In this document: one piece after another, positions 24,448 through 35,792 of the stretch
Layout: each line of letters starts with the position of its first letter
Numbering within the stretch: position 1 is the first letter of the stretch
Assembly (NCBI RefSeq): GCF_030161115.1
Contig: NZ_BSPQ01000009.1
Coordinates: 1 to 64,000, forward strand
Length of the DNA stretch: 64,000 nt
From: Psychromonas marina
GTDB taxonomy: Bacteria > Pseudomonadota > Gammaproteobacteria > Enterobacterales > Psychromonadaceae
Direction: 5' to 3'
Notes under the pieces: generated by a model
What the model was told of the DNA's origin: nothing
Databases searched by the model: none
Seen by the model: only the letters and a program-made list of their open reading frames with translations
Position numbers and translations under genes: made by a program

Positions 24448-24697
24448 ATTTGTCATTGAAACATATCATGTTTTGGCTTCGCACGAATGTGTTATCATCT
24501 TGGCTATTAGTAATAAAATAACGCTTAAAATGACTCATTTTGGTAGTCAGACAAGTTATGTGATCAGTTTTCGAACGAATATTTTAAATATAAGCAATTA
24601 GAGCGTATGACAGTAATGATTGGGTTCTAATTAATTTGCTACACCTTAAATGATAACAGCGATAAACAAGTAAATTTTAACGTGGATAAATAAACAG

Positions 24698-25408
24698 ATG
24701 ATAATGAAAGCAAAAGGGCCTGCAGATGTTGCTGAGCAATACCTTATCGAATCAATTTGGAATGGGTCTATTGCGATCAACTCAGAGCTACCTGCAGAGC
24801 GGTTTTTAGCCGATAAAATTGGCGTAACACGTACTACGCTTCGCGAAGTATTACAGCGACTTTCAAAAGATGGCTGGATTACGATTCGCCATGGTAAACC
24901 AACAAAGGTTAATGATTTCTGGGAAACATCAGGGCTCAATATATTAAGTACATTAACACGTTTAGATATCAGCCGACGCAGTGATTTTATCGACCAATTA
25001 ATGTCTGTGCGCACCAATATTAGTGCCATTATTTTACGTATGGCTGCCAAGCATAACAATGAAACGGTGTTAGAGTTTTTAGAGAATACCCCGTCACTAG
25101 ATGCAAGTAGTGAAGAGTTTACTGAGTTCGACTATCGTTTTTATCATCAAGTTGCAGTGTCATCGAATAATATGATTTATGTATTAATCTTAAATGGTTT
25201 ACAGGACTTATATCGTAAAGTGGGTATCTTCTACTTTTCAAATAGTGAAGCGCGATCTATTGCACTTAATTTTTATGCCGAGATCAGAGCGGTCCTCGAA
25301 AACGGCGAGTCGCAACAAATAATGCAAATCGTGCGAGACTCGGCATTTGCTAGTGGTAAAATATGGCTGCGTTTACGCCATCAATTACCAACTGATTTTC
25401 TTGATTAA
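24698..25408 (+). CDS. fadR: FadR, fatty acid metabolism regulator
   Basis: GntR-family acyl-CoA-responsive regulator that in gammaproteobacteria represses beta-oxidation genes and activates unsaturated fatty acid synthesis. The winged helix ([30 protein letters not shown]) is followed by the FadR-specific [19 protein letters not shown] block and an all-helical acyl-CoA-binding domain; 236 residues is near the family length. The start ATG has only a weak GGA upstream, but its N-terminus aligns with E. coli FadR. ftsK follows after 26 bp, so the two may share a transcript. Its position about 4 kb from the pfa operon is notable but does not prove control of it. Confidence 0.95.
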   Translation: MIMKAKGPADVAEQYLIESIWNGSIAINSELPAERFLADKIGVTRTTLREVLQRLSKDGWITIRHGKPTKVNDFWETSGLNILSTLTRLDISRRSDFIDQLMSVRTNISAIILRMAAKHNNETVLEFLENTPSLDASSEEFTEFDYRFYHQVAVSSNNMIYVLILNGLQDLYRKVGIFYFSNSEARSIALNFYAEIRAVLENGESQQIMQIVRDSAFASGKIWLRLRHQLPTDFLD

Positions 25409-25434
25409 TATTCTTCTCTCTATTGAGGTTTCCT

Positions 25435-27963
25435 TTGCTTAAAAAAAATATGATTAACCATCTTTCAGGTGTGCAAAAATTGTTTGAGGTCGGTGTTATC
25501 ATGACCCTCTTTTGTGCTGTATTTGTGTCTATCGCACTGCTTTCATTTTCTCCCGTTGACCCAAGTTGGTCACAACAACAATGGGTTTCTGAAATTCAAA
25601 ATGCAGGAGGGCGTGTTGGCGCTTGGACTGCAGATATACTTTTTTATGCCTTTGGCCTGCTCGCCTATACCGTTCCGATTATCGTTTCTGTTTTAGCATG
25701 GATCCTGTTCTGGAAACCTAAATTTACACTTGATATCGACTACTTAAATTTAAGTTTACGTATCATTGGGTTTATCTTCACTGTGTTCAGTTTATCGGGT
25801 TTAGCATCACTTAACTTTAATGACTTTCATTATTATCCCTCAGGTGGATTGATAGGCGATATCATTGGACAGAGCATGCTTGGTCTATTCAGCCTACTCG
25901 CTGTAAATCTCATTTTATTAACACTATTAATATCGGGTATCACTTTATTATTTGGATTTTCGTGGTTGCGTTTAGTTGATGGGCTGGGCGAATTAGCCAT
26001 TAAATCAGTGTTACAGCTGATGAACCTGCCGAATACATTAAAAGAATGGAATGAACAGCGAGCATTAACCCGCGAATCTGAGCAAGCGCTCGATGCTAAA
26101 AGAGCCGCTAAAAAACCAGTTGAAAAGAAAAAACGTAAAAAGTTAGGTTTTCCTGTCTCTAATAAAAAGGAAACCGAACAACTTGATGACAATGTTGATG
26201 AAAAAATCTCTTTTACAAAAACTAAATCTATCGTTGAACCTGTTATTGATGATCAATATGAACAGGCTCCTTTTAGCGAGTTAGACCTTGATGAAGTGGA
26301 TGATTTTGTATTTTCTGATGACGCCTTCGCTGATGATGATCCTGTTCCTGAGGTCAATGAAATCAGCTTTATGGAAACAGAGGTGGAAGAAACAGAGGTA
26401 ATCCCTGATTTTTCTCACTTACCTGAACATGCAAGGCCAACCATTAAGCGTAAAATAGATAAGAATTTAGCACCATTTCCGAGTATTGATCTATTGGATC
26501 GTCCTAATAAACAATCTCATCCTGTGTCAGAAGAAGAGTTGCAAATAGCTGCGCGCTTAGTTGAGTCTAAATTACTCGAATTTAAAATTAAGGCTGATGT
26601 TGTAAATGTACTACCAGGGCCTGTTATTACTCGTTTTGAATTAGCACTGTCACCAGGTATGAAAGTAAGCACTGTGACCAGTTTAGAGAAAGATTTAGCA
26701 CGCGCACTTTCTGCAATGAGTGTACGTGTTGTTGATCAGATTCCTGGCAAAGCGGTAATTGCTTTAGAACTACCAAATAAACATCGTGAGATTGTTTATT
26801 CATCTCAGGTGTTAGGTAGCCAAGCATTTATCGATGCAAAATCGCCACTTTCGATGGTATTAGGTGCAGACATTTCTGGTGAACCAGTGGTCGTTGATTT
26901 AGCTAAAATGCCGCATCTGTTAGTAGCGGGTACAACCGGCTCGGGTAAGTCGGTGGGGGTTAACTGTATGTTGGTAAGCCTACTGTATAAATCCGCTCCT
27001 GAAGATGTTCGTATGATTTTAATCGATCCTAAAATGCTTGAGCTAAGTGTTTATGAAGGCATCCCTCATCTACTGACTGAAGTTGTTACCGATATGAAAG
27101 AAGCGGCTAATGCACTACGTTGGTGTGTAGGTGAGATGGAACGTCGTTATAAACTACTTTCAGCTGTTGGTGTAAGAACACTTGCAGGTTATAACACCAA
27201 GGTTAAAGAGGGTATTGAATCTGGTGAGCCAATGGTTGATCCGATTTGGAAAGAGGGTGATAGCATGGATGAAACTGCGCCACACCTAGAAAAGCTTCCA
27301 ACCATCGTTGTAGTTGTGGATGAATTCGCCGACATGATGATGATTGTTGGTAAAAAATGTGAAGAGTTGATTACACGTATTGCACAAAAAGCACGTGCGG
27401 CAGGTATCCATCTAATATTAGCAACACAACGTCCATCGGTAGACGTTATTACTGGTTTGATTAAAGCCAATATTCCAACACGAATCGCATTCCAAGTTTC
27501 TAGTAAAATCGATTCGCGTACGATATTAGGCATGCAAGGTGCAGAAACACTATTAGGTCACGGTGATATGTTATACCTACCACCGGGTACAGGTGTGCCT
27601 ACTCGTGTTCATGGCGCTTTTGTCGATGACCATGAAGTACATCGTGTTGTTGCTGACTGGAAAAAGCGTGGAGAGCCTAACTACATTAAAGATATTTTAG
27701 ACGGTGATGCCAGCCTTGATACTATTTTACCGGGTGAAGAAGCGGAAGGTGACAATGAAATTGATGCACTGTTTGATGAAGTGGTCGCATTTATTACTGA
27801 AACACGTAAAGTATCGATCTCTAGCATTCAACGTAAATTTAGAATTGGTTATAACCGCTCAGCACGTTTAGTTGACCAACTACAAGCACAGGGGGTGATC
27901 AGTTCACCACAGGGTGCCAATAGTAGTCGTGATGTGTTAGCACCACCACCTGTTAAGGATTAA
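25435..27963 (+). CDS. ftsK: FtsK DNA translocase, short-linker form
   Basis: Division-septum DNA translocase that segregates chromosome ends and activates XerCD at dif. The N-terminal ~200 residues have four or five membrane segments. A charged, Glu/Asp-rich linker of only ~170 residues follows, then the RecA-like motor with Walker A G-T-T-G-S-G-K-S (near residue 505), Walker [10 protein letters not shown], and a C-terminal gamma winged helix ([17 protein letters not shown]). TTG 25435 is preferred because GAGG lies 6 nt upstream. An ATG at 25450 lacks a ribosome site, and a TTG at 25423 overlaps that site. The protein has about 842 residues, much shorter than E. coli FtsK. Confidence 0.93.
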   Translation: MLKKNMINHLSGVQKLFEVGVIMTLFCAVFVSIALLSFSPVDPSWSQQQWVSEIQNAGGRVGAWTADILFYAFGLLAYTVPIIVSVLAWILFWKPKFTLDIDYLNLSLRIIGFIFTVFSLSGLASLNFNDFHYYPSGGLIGDIIGQSMLGLFSLLAVNLILLTLLISGITLLFGFSWLRLVDGLGELAIKSVLQLMNLPNTLKEWNEQRALTRESEQALDAKRAAKKPVEKKKRKKLGFPVSNKKETEQLDDNVDEKISFTKTKSIVEPVIDDQYEQAPFSELDLDEVDDFVFSDDAFADDDPVPEVNEISFMETEVEETEVIPDFSHLPEHARPTIKRKIDKNLAPFPSIDLLDRPNKQSHPVSEEELQIAARLVESKLLEFKIKADVVNVLPGPVITRFELALSPGMKVSTVTSLEKDLARALSAMSVRVVDQIPGKAVIALELPNKHREIVYSSQVLGSQAFIDAKSPLSMVLGADISGEPVVVDLAKMPHLLVAGTTGSGKSVGVNCMLVSLLYKSAPEDVRMILIDPKMLELSVYEGIPHLLTEVVTDMKEAANALRWCVGEMERRYKLLSAVGVRTLAGYNTKVKEGIESGEPMVDPIWKEGDSMDETAPHLEKLPTIVVVVDEFADMMMIVGKKCEELITRIAQKARAAGIHLILATQRPSVDVITGLIKANIPTRIAFQVSSKIDSRTILGMQGAETLLGHGDMLYLPPGTGVPTRVHGAFVDDHEVHRVVADWKKRGEPNYIKDILDGDASLDTILPGEEAEGDNEIDALFDEVVAFITETRKVSISSIQRKFRIGYNRSARLVDQLQAQGVISSPQGANSSRDVLAPPPVKD

Positions 27964-27969
27964 TTAAAA

Positions 27970-28590
27970 ATGAAAAAAGCATTATTACTGTTACCTGTTT
28001 CTTTGTGTTTATTACTGTTCTCATTTTCAGCACAAGCGATCTCATCCCAAGCGACGCAGTTAAAAGATAAATTGGCTGTTTTTGAACAGATGCACGCGCA
28101 ATTTGTACAACGTGTTTTAAGTAGCGAGGGTAAACTGTTAAATGAAAGTAGTGGTGAGATGACCATTTCTCGCCCAGGTAAATTTCATTGGCAAGTTGAA
28201 ACGCCTGAAGAGGAACTGATCGTTTCTGATGGTAAGACTATTTGGTATTACAGCCCGTTTATCGAACAGGTTACTTTGATCAACTTCGCTGATGCGATTA
28301 ATGATACGCCCTTTGCATTGATTGCAGGTGCGGATGAAAAGCAGTGGGAAAACTATATTGTTAAGCAACAGGGCAATAAATTTACAGTAACTAACCCAAC
28401 ACAAGTTCAACCAACAACGTTTATTTTTGAGTTTGATAACAAAAATAACATTAATAAATTTATCGTTATTGAAGAGCAAGGGCAGCGCAGTGAATTTACA
28501 TTAACTCATCAAGCGATGCCTAACGATTTTAGTGATGCACTGTTTGATTTTCAAATTCCGGAAAATGTAGAAGTGGACGACCAACGTTAA
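27970..28590 (+). CDS. lolA: LolA, periplasmic lipoprotein carrier
   Basis: Periplasmic chaperone that carries lipoproteins from LolCDE to LolB at the outer membrane. A signal peptide (M-K-K-A-L-L-L-L, cleaved after F-S-A-Q-A around residue 23) precedes the LolA beta-barrel with [18 protein letters not shown] and W-Y-Y-S-P-F blocks. It has 206 residues. It lies 6 bp after ftsK with AAGGA at the end of that gene, and its TAA overlaps the rarA ATG, so it sits in the ftsK-lolA-rarA-crcB-serS cluster. Confidence 0.95.
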   Translation: MKKALLLLPVSLCLLLFSFSAQAISSQATQLKDKLAVFEQMHAQFVQRVLSSEGKLLNESSGEMTISRPGKFHWQVETPEEELIVSDGKTIWYYSPFIEQVTLINFADAINDTPFALIAGADEKQWENYIVKQQGNKFTVTNPTQVQPTTFIFEFDNKNNINKFIVIEEQGQRSEFTLTHQAMPNDFSDALFDFQIPENVEVDDQR

Positions 28591-29909
28591 TGCGTGATCT
28601 TTTTGATTTGAATAATGAGTTCCAACCACTTGCTGCGCGTATGCGTCCAAAAGGTTTCGCAGGTTATATCGGGCAATCACATATTGTTGGTGAAGGAAAA
28701 CCGCTGCGTAAAGCCTTAGAAGCGGGTGCTGCACACTCAATGATTTTGTGGGGTCCACCAGGCACGGGAAAGACTACATTAGCAGAGCTAATTGCAACCT
28801 ATTGCCAAGCGCATGTTGAACGCCTTTCTGCGGTGACTTCTGGTATTAAAGAGATACGTGCTGCGATTGAGATTGCTAAACAAAATCAGTCTTCAGGTAT
28901 TCGTACCCTATTATTTGTAGATGAAGTACACCGCTTTAATAAAAGCCAACAGGATGCTTTTCTGCCATTCATTGAAGATGGTACGATTTTATTTGTTGGT
29001 GCAACCACTGAAAATCCTTCATTTGAATTAAACAACGCATTGTTATCGCGTGCTCGTGTGTATCTTTTGAAAAAATTAACCGATGCAGAAATTGAAGATG
29101 TTATCGATCAAGCATGTGAATCTGTTGATGGTTTAGCTGATAAAAACATTCATTTCGATGAGGGTGTGAAACAAAAATTAGCAACCTTAGTACAAGGTGA
29201 TGCACGTAAATCGCTTAATTATCTCGAGATACTCAGCGACATGACTGACGATGGCTTGGTAACACTAGAGCTATTAATGGAGATTGCTGGTCGTGAAGGG
29301 GTCACTTTTGATAATAAAGGGGATCTATTTTATGACCTGATATCGGCGTTTCACAAATCGGTACGTGGCTCTGATGTGGATGCGTCACTGTATTGGTATG
29401 CACGTATGCTCGATGGTGGTTGTGATCCACTTTATGTTGCTAGACGATTATTGGCGATCGCTTCAGAGGATATAGGTAATGCTGATCCTCGTGCGATGCA
29501 AATAAGTATCAACGCTTGGGATTGTTTTGCACGTATTGGGCCCTATGAAGGGGAGCGTGCGATAGCGCAAGCGATTGTATATTGTGCTTCTGCGCCCAAA
29601 AGTAATGCGGTCTATACTGCATTCTCTAAAGCAAAACAGTTTGTTAAGGATTATCCTACTTTTGATGTACCGCTACATCTTCGCAACGCGCCTACGCAGT
29701 TGATGAAAGATCTGGGGCATAATGAAGGTTATCGTTATGCACATGATGAACCGGGTGGTTTTGCGGCAGGTGATGTTTATTTGCCCGTTGAGTTACAAGG
29801 TGAGCGCTTTTATGAGCCAACTGATCGTGGTTTTGAAAAACAGATAGGTAATAAATTAGATTACCTTAGACAATTAAATCAACAGAGTACTAACAAACGT
29901 TATGAATAA
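28590..29909 (+). CDS. rarA: RarA (MgsA), replication-associated AAA+ ATPase
   Basis: AAA+ ATPase related to clamp loaders and RuvB that acts at stalled replication forks. Walker A is G-P-P-G-T-G-K-T-T (near residue 53), Walker [11 protein letters not shown], and sensor G-A-T-T-E-N-P-S-F, with an intact C-terminal tetramerisation domain ([12 protein letters not shown]). 439 residues is the usual length. The ATG overlaps the lolA stop (TAATG) and the 3' end overlaps crcB by 8 bp, showing tight coupling. Confidence 0.95.
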   Translation: MRDLFDLNNEFQPLAARMRPKGFAGYIGQSHIVGEGKPLRKALEAGAAHSMILWGPPGTGKTTLAELIATYCQAHVERLSAVTSGIKEIRAAIEIAKQNQSSGIRTLLFVDEVHRFNKSQQDAFLPFIEDGTILFVGATTENPSFELNNALLSRARVYLLKKLTDAEIEDVIDQACESVDGLADKNIHFDEGVKQKLATLVQGDARKSLNYLEILSDMTDDGLVTLELLMEIAGREGVTFDNKGDLFYDLISAFHKSVRGSDVDASLYWYARMLDGGCDPLYVARRLLAIASEDIGNADPRAMQISINAWDCFARIGPYEGERAIAQAIVYCASAPKSNAVYTAFSKAKQFVKDYPTFDVPLHLRNAPTQLMKDLGHNEGYRYAHDEPGGFAAGDVYLPVELQGERFYEPTDRGFEKQIGNKLDYLRQLNQQSTNKRYE

Positions 29910-30288
29910 TATTGCTGCAAATATCGCCTTAGTGGCTTGTGGAGGTGCATTTGGTGCAACTTTACGTTATTTAATTGGTTTAGGAATGATAAGCCTCTTT
30001 GGAAAAGGTTTTCCATTTGCTACACTTGCGGTAAATGTATTGGGCTCGCTGATAATGGGCATTATCTTTCAGCTTGTACAACAACAAACAATTTCCTCAT
30101 CACCTTGGTGGCCATTAATTGGCGTTGGGTTTTTAGGAGCATTAACCACATTCTCAACATTTTCTATGGATAGCCTGTTGCTATTACAGCAGGGTGAATT
30201 GTTCAAAGCGATGTTAAACGTCGCGTTAAATGTTGTTGTTTGTATTTTAGCAGCCTATGTAGGCACACTATTAGTTTTAAAGAGTTAG
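29902..30288 (+). CDS. crcB: CrcB/Fluc fluoride channel
   Basis: Small dual-topology inner-membrane fluoride channel, 128 residues and four helices. Motifs: [10 protein letters not shown] in helix 1, A-V-N-V-L-G-S in helix 2 and [10 protein letters not shown] in helix 3, which supplies the pore Phe residues and the central Na+ site. No fluoride riboswitch can sit directly upstream because the gene begins inside rarA. Confidence 0.95.
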   Translation: MNNIAANIALVACGGAFGATLRYLIGLGMISLFGKGFPFATLAVNVLGSLIMGIIFQLVQQQTISSSPWWPLIGVGFLGALTTFSTFSMDSLLLLQQGELFKAMLNVALNVVVCILAAYVGTLLVLKS

Positions 30289-31584
<1,296 letters not shown>

Positions 31585-31605
31585 TGATGGTTAAACAATA
31601 GAGAT

Positions 31606-31635
31606 TAAAAAGGAGCCAATTGGCTCCTTTTTTCG
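31606..31635 (+). terminator. serS terminator
   Basis: AAAAAGGAGCCAATTGGCTCCTTTTTTC is a fully self-complementary GC-rich stem with a T-run, 22 bp after serS. The following ~330 bp to the amylase start is AT-rich and presumably holds its promoter; I see no confident operator there. Confidence 0.93.
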
Positions 31636-31962
31636 TTTAGTCAATAGTCTAAAATTCAAAAAAAATACATGATGTTGTTGTAATAATTACTATCCGCTGA
31701 AATTGATAACTTAGTTGCTGGAATAGTTTTAAATATTTAGCACTTAATTGAAGGTGAAACCTGTCGCCACTTGCAACAGCGGTGCAAAATTATTTTAGAA
31801 AAATAAAAATGACAACGTAAAACGACGTGAAAATAGCCACTTTCTACTTTGTTGATACAATTTGTTACATGAACATAATTGTCTGATGTGATCTCTCCCC
31901 TTTTTAATCAATTAGGTTGTGGTTAAATAATCTTCTTTTTGATTTATAAGGTAATTACTATA

Positions 31963-34068
31963 ATGTTACGGAAAACTCTACTTGCAATATCTATCTCTGC
32001 TTTACTTGTTGGCTGTGGCAGTACGGGCTCACAATCTCCGGTTGAAAAGGAAGGTACGATTGCAATTCAAGTGAATCAGGCTAAGCGTACTGTTGAAGAA
32101 CGCTTGGTTTGTAATCAACCTAGTAATGTCGAAGCTGCTTGTAACTTACGTACCTATCAAGTGATGGTTGAATCGTTTATTGATGCAGACAGTTCTGCTA
32201 ACTATGGTACGGGTTATGGTACTAGTCATCATAACGGTGACATTGCAGGTATTACTGCTTCGCTTGATTATATTAAATCACTGGGTATGAATACGATTTG
32301 GTTAACACCTATCTTTAAATCAACACCTATCACAGGCCAAGATGATTGGGCCGACAGACTTGATGCTACGGGTTATTTTGCCAGTGACTATTTTGCTATC
32401 GACCCTAAATTTGGCACATTAGAACAAGCCAAAGAGCTGGTTAATCAAGCTCATGCAAAAGGAATGTATGTTATATTTGATGGTGTTTTTGGTCATCATA
32501 AAGGTAATGTTGCGGCGTCGCCGAATGGCTTAAAACCAACCACAGGCAAAGCACAAGGAAGTGGTTTCGAAGCACTGTATCCTGAAGATATTGAATTTTA
32601 TAAAGAAGTAGCCACTTACTGGGTAAATGAATTACAAATCGATGGTTGGCGTTTAGATCAAGCGTATCAAGTTCCACTAGAAAGCTGGACTGAAATTCGT
32701 ACAGCGGTAGAAAAAGTGTCAGCAGAGCAGAGCTATCAATTAAATGGTAAAACGGTTAATCCATTAGGTTATATGGTTGCTGAAATTTGGCGTGGTGCAA
32801 ATGATATCAGTGAACAGGGCTATGGCGATTCAGCGATGCCTGCATTGAACTCAGCATTTGATTTCCCGATGCGTTATTCAGTAGTACAGACCTTTGCGGT
32901 AGAAGAAAATGGTTTTGGCCATCGTAATGCGACCAACCTTGATAATGGTTTTGTTGCTCATGTGGCTTACCCTGATCACGCAATGCCAAACTTAATGTTA
33001 GGCAATCATGATCTCGTGCGCTTTGGTGACTTATTACAGCGTGGTGTTATTGCAAGTCCTGGCGACCCAGAATATTGGGATCGTCATAAAGCTGCTATTA
33101 GTTTCTTAACGGCTTACAGTGGACCTATTACACTTTATTATGGTGAAGAAATTGGCGATCAGGTAGACGGCTTTGTTAGTAAGCTAGACCCTTGTTCTGG
33201 TGACTCTGGCATGTGTGATGATCATGTTGCACGATCTAGTGCCAAGATAGAAGGAATAGCAACCACGGTAGGTGGCGAAATCACTGTACTTAATGAACAG
33301 CAAGCGGATCTTAAAAATTATGTTGCTGCGTTAATGAAAATGCGCGCAGAACATCCCGCTTTATACCAAGGTAGTCGCACACATATACACTCAGATGTAA
33401 ATATTTATATCGATCGTAAAGATGCAGTAGATGATAATATTCTTTATCTTGTTAATACTAAAGCCGCTGAAGCGACAATAACGATTGCTGCTAATGCCAT
33501 CGGTAGTGATGGTGATTTAGTTAATCTGATGGCTAACGAAACAGTGAGTTTTGTAGAAGGTGAATATGTTATCACTTTGCCACCTTATAGCGCTGCATTT
33601 TATGATATAACGTCTCCGACAACGGATGGTCCACAAGTAGGGGTGGCTGCCTTAAGTCGCACTGGCACAGGTGTTATGGCTAACTGTACTAAACCAAGTG
33701 CAGGCACATTGGGACCACTAGGTAAAGATATCTGGATTCGTGGTACTTATACTGGTGGTGATGGTTTTGCTGCGACACCAGATTCACATAAGTTTAATTA
33801 CATTGGAGGAGATCTGTATCAAGTTGTTGTGAAACATCCAACACCAACGGCGTATACTTTCAAATTTGCCACAAAATCATGGGGTTCAGAGTTTGCTGTT
33901 GAAGATTCAGATGCAGTAAAACTTGGTACGACACAGTCTATGGCAAGAGCGCCTGGGCCTGGTACTGAATCTTCAATTATGATTCCAGAAGCGGGCACTT
34001 ATGTTTACAGTTTCAAAATTAATGATTTTGGTGATGCAGGTGAAATGATGGTTAGTCAATGTGAATAG
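31963..34068 (+). CDS. Lipoprotein alpha-amylase, GH13 family
   Basis: Secreted lipid-anchored glycoside hydrolase for starch or maltodextrins. The start is ATG 31963 (AAGGTAA at 31948-31954), giving 701 residues; a TTG 24 bp upstream lacks such a site. The signal peptide ends in the lipobox L-V-G-C, so Cys~18 should be acylated. The GH13 barrel shows Y-Q-V-M-V-E-S-F, D-G-V-F-G-H-H, D-G-W-R-L-D-Q-A with the nucleophile Asp, the acid/base Glu in V-A-E-I-W, and G-N-H-D with the third acidic residue. The C-terminal ~130 residues form an extra beta-rich domain like those of pullulanase/amylopullulanase-type lipoproteins, probably binding glycan. It is isolated between terminators. Confidence 0.9.
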   Translation: MLRKTLLAISISALLVGCGSTGSQSPVEKEGTIAIQVNQAKRTVEERLVCNQPSNVEAACNLRTYQVMVESFIDADSSANYGTGYGTSHHNGDIAGITASLDYIKSLGMNTIWLTPIFKSTPITGQDDWADRLDATGYFASDYFAIDPKFGTLEQAKELVNQAHAKGMYVIFDGVFGHHKGNVAASPNGLKPTTGKAQGSGFEALYPEDIEFYKEVATYWVNELQIDGWRLDQAYQVPLESWTEIRTAVEKVSAEQSYQLNGKTVNPLGYMVAEIWRGANDISEQGYGDSAMPALNSAFDFPMRYSVVQTFAVEENGFGHRNATNLDNGFVAHVAYPDHAMPNLMLGNHDLVRFGDLLQRGVIASPGDPEYWDRHKAAISFLTAYSGPITLYYGEEIGDQVDGFVSKLDPCSGDSGMCDDHVARSSAKIEGIATTVGGEITVLNEQQADLKNYVAALMKMRAEHPALYQGSRTHIHSDVNIYIDRKDAVDDNILYLVNTKAAEATITIAANAIGSDGDLVNLMANETVSFVEGEYVITLPPYSAAFYDITSPTTDGPQVGVAALSRTGTGVMANCTKPSAGTLGPLGKDIWIRGTYTGGDGFAATPDSHKFNYIGGDLYQVVVKHPTPTAYTFKFATKSWGSEFAVEDSDAVKLGTTQSMARAPGPGTESSIMIPEAGTYVYSFKINDFGDAGEMMVSQCE

Positions 34069-34122
34069 GCTAGTTTAAAAAATAGTCGCTATATTATTAA
34101 TATGGCAGACATTTTCATCCCT

Positions 34123-34154
34123 AAAAGCCACAGCTAAACGCTGTGGTTTTTTAT
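34123..34154 (+). terminator. Amylase terminator
   Basis: AAAAGCCACAGC, loop taaac, GCTGTGGTTTTTT: a strong 12-bp stem with a T-run 55 bp downstream of the amylase stop. Confidence 0.9.
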
Positions 34155-34290
34155 ATTTAAAGTAGTTGGCTTACGGTAACATTAAGCTTAATATTAGTGA
34201 CTCTGATTGTGATAAATTCTACAACTTTAAACCACCTCAAGGATGCTTGTGATTTCAAAATTACCACGTTGAGTCGAATATGGCTCCTTT

Positions 34291-34926
34291 GTGTTGGCTT
34301 TAGTAGCGGGCTTTGTTAATGCGATTGGATTACTCGGTTTTAATCATCAACCCATCTCTCATCTATCAGGTACAGCCACTCTTATTGGTACGGAAATAGC
34401 TGACGGCTCATTGACGCACGTTTTTCACTTAGTGATGGTCGTGATCAGTTTTTTAGTGGGAGCTGCAATATCGGGTTTTGTGTTGCGAAGTGGCGCATTA
34501 AAATTAGGTCGGCATTATAGCAAACTACTTTTTATTGAAGCGTTATGTCTTTTTGCTGCAACCTATCTTTTGACCCAAAATTCTGAGTATGGATTGTACT
34601 TAGCCTCTGCTGCTTGTGGTTTACAAAATGCCATGGTGACGACCTTTAGCGGTGCGGTTATTCGTACCACTCACGTAACGGGGATCTTTACCGATCTAGG
34701 TATCATGATTGGCGCAAAATTCCGTGGTGAAGTATTTGATAAGCGCAAAGCGACTTTATTTCTATTAATCATCAGTGGTTTCATTGCCGGAGGTACGTTG
34801 GGAGCTACTGTTTTTGCTATTTACCAATTTAAAGCATTACTTATTCCTGCGATGATATGTCTGTCATTAGCAATCTCCTATTCAATTTATACTGCAAAAG
34901 CAGGGCATGCGACTAACCATAAATAG
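34291..34926 (+). CDS. YoaK-family (DUF1275) membrane protein with disrupted 5' end
   Basis: Integral membrane protein of the DUF1275/YoaK family with about six hydrophobic segments; function unknown. The family-like core starts F-V-N-A-I-G-L-L-G-F, then H-L-S-G-T-A-T. The open frame starts at GTG 34291, but the natural start appears to be GTG 34249, which has AGGA at 34240-34243 and reads V-I-S-K-L-P-R, then TGA at 34270-34272, then V-E-Y-G-S-F-V-L-A. Relatives have Trp at the TGA position, so this looks like a TGG-to-TGA nonsense mutation at codon 8. The rest of the frame is intact. It may be a recent pseudogene, or may be translated from an internal GTG as a slightly shortened protein. Confidence 0.7.
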   Translation: MLALVAGFVNAIGLLGFNHQPISHLSGTATLIGTEIADGSLTHVFHLVMVVISFLVGAAISGFVLRSGALKLGRHYSKLLFIEALCLFAATYLLTQNSEYGLYLASAACGLQNAMVTTFSGAVIRTTHVTGIFTDLGIMIGAKFRGEVFDKRKATLFLLIISGFIAGGTLGATVFAIYQFKALLIPAMICLSLAISYSIYTAKAGHATNHK

Positions 34927-34949
34927 TATGCACGAACATATTAGTTTTT

Positions 34950-34974
34950 AATTTTGTTATAATATAACAAAATT
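34950..34974 (+). promoter_or_regulatory. Zur-like operator palindrome
   Basis: AATTTTGTTATA-A-TATAACAAAATT is a perfect 12-bp inverted repeat with one central base. Its core GTTATA-N-TATAAC matches the gammaproteobacterial Zur (zinc uptake repressor) operator. It contains a possible -10 (TATAAT, 34958-34963) and lies about 70 bp before the next start codon. A simple transcript hairpin is possible but no T-run follows. Confidence 0.5.
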
Positions 34975-35044
34975 GTTCACTTTAGTGATGCTGTTATGTA
35001 TCATGCTTCCCCCGCAAATCACTGCTTACTGACTATCTGTATTA

Positions 35045-35383
35045 ATGAATAAAAAGCGCTTAATTATTATTTCTCTTATGTTTATGACCATGCTCTTAGG
35101 GCAAGGGGCAGCGACGTTTTCGTTGGCTGAGGTATTACATCAGCAGGGCATTGATAGTGTCGTGACCACGAACACTGCTGAGCAACATAGTGAGGGTGAT
35201 TGTTTTACTGCTGATTTTCTATTACTCGCAAGCAGCGCTCTTATTTTTGAATATAATTTAATTAATCCTTTAGCGTTTGCCAGTATTAACAGTGGTTGTT
35301 CAGTAAATGAAATCGCTGCATTTCAATCACTAGCGCGCATATCAATTCGTGCCCCCCCAATACAAAATTTAATTTCTCTTTAA
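35045..35383 (+). CDS. Small secreted protein of unknown function
   Basis: 112 residues. A basic start (M-N-K-K-R) and hydrophobic core to about residue 25 (G-A-A-T-F-S-L-A) look like a signal peptide. The mature part has two Cys residues (G-D-C-F and S-G-C-S) and a second hydrophobic stretch (A-D-F-L-L-L-A-S-S-A-L-I-F), and ends with I-R-A-P-P-I-Q-N. I do not recognise the family; the ending vaguely recalls small DUF2946-type envelope proteins linked to metals, which is weak evidence. A Zur-like palindrome sits just upstream, so zinc-responsive expression is the main clue. No obvious ribosome site precedes the ATG. Confidence 0.45.
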   Translation: MNKKRLIIISLMFMTMLLGQGAATFSLAEVLHQQGIDSVVTTNTAEQHSEGDCFTADFLLLASSALIFEYNLINPLAFASINSGCSVNEIAAFQSLARISIRAPPIQNLISL

Positions 35384-35618
35384 ATTACGTTGATACAAAC
35401 GATGTGCTATATCAATTACATTAAGTATGTGATCTAAATTTTGCACAGGAAAAACAGCTTAATTCAAGGCGTAAGTTGACGTAAATGATTGTTCCCTTTG
35501 CGAAGCTTACAACGTAGAAGTAAGTTGTTTTAACTAGTAAAATAGATCAGCTATTTATTGTAATTGGTATTAAATGTTTGTAGGGCATTATCATTTTGGC
35601 TGAGGTTACTTAGCAAGT

Positions 35619-35783
35619 TAATACCAAAGGAATTAATAAAGTGATCATTCTTGCTGGTTAAAATTATCCCTAACTACGTTGTGAGTTTTGAAGTGAGAAC
35701 AACTATCTCCTGCAACTCACGCCTTGTTAGTAATAATTTTTCCTGCGCAAACTTTGATCACCTATTAAATTCCATTGGTATAA
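35619..35783 (+). mobile_element. MITE-like palindromic element (~165 bp)
   Basis: The left end (ATACCAAAGGAATTAATA followed by AAGTGATCA) is matched in inverted orientation by the right end (TGATCACCTATTAAATTCC followed by ATTGGTATAA). The similarity continues inward: TGATCATTC..TTGC and AAAATTAT..CTAAC on the left recur as reverse complements on the right, and the arms meet near 35700. The whole segment is one imperfect long hairpin with terminal inverted repeats and no credible gene, as expected for a miniature inverted-repeat transposable element. Its right end reaches the ribosome site of the next gene. The 235 bp between the preceding gene and this element show no supported feature. Confidence 0.65.
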
Positions 35784-35792
35784 GGTATTATT

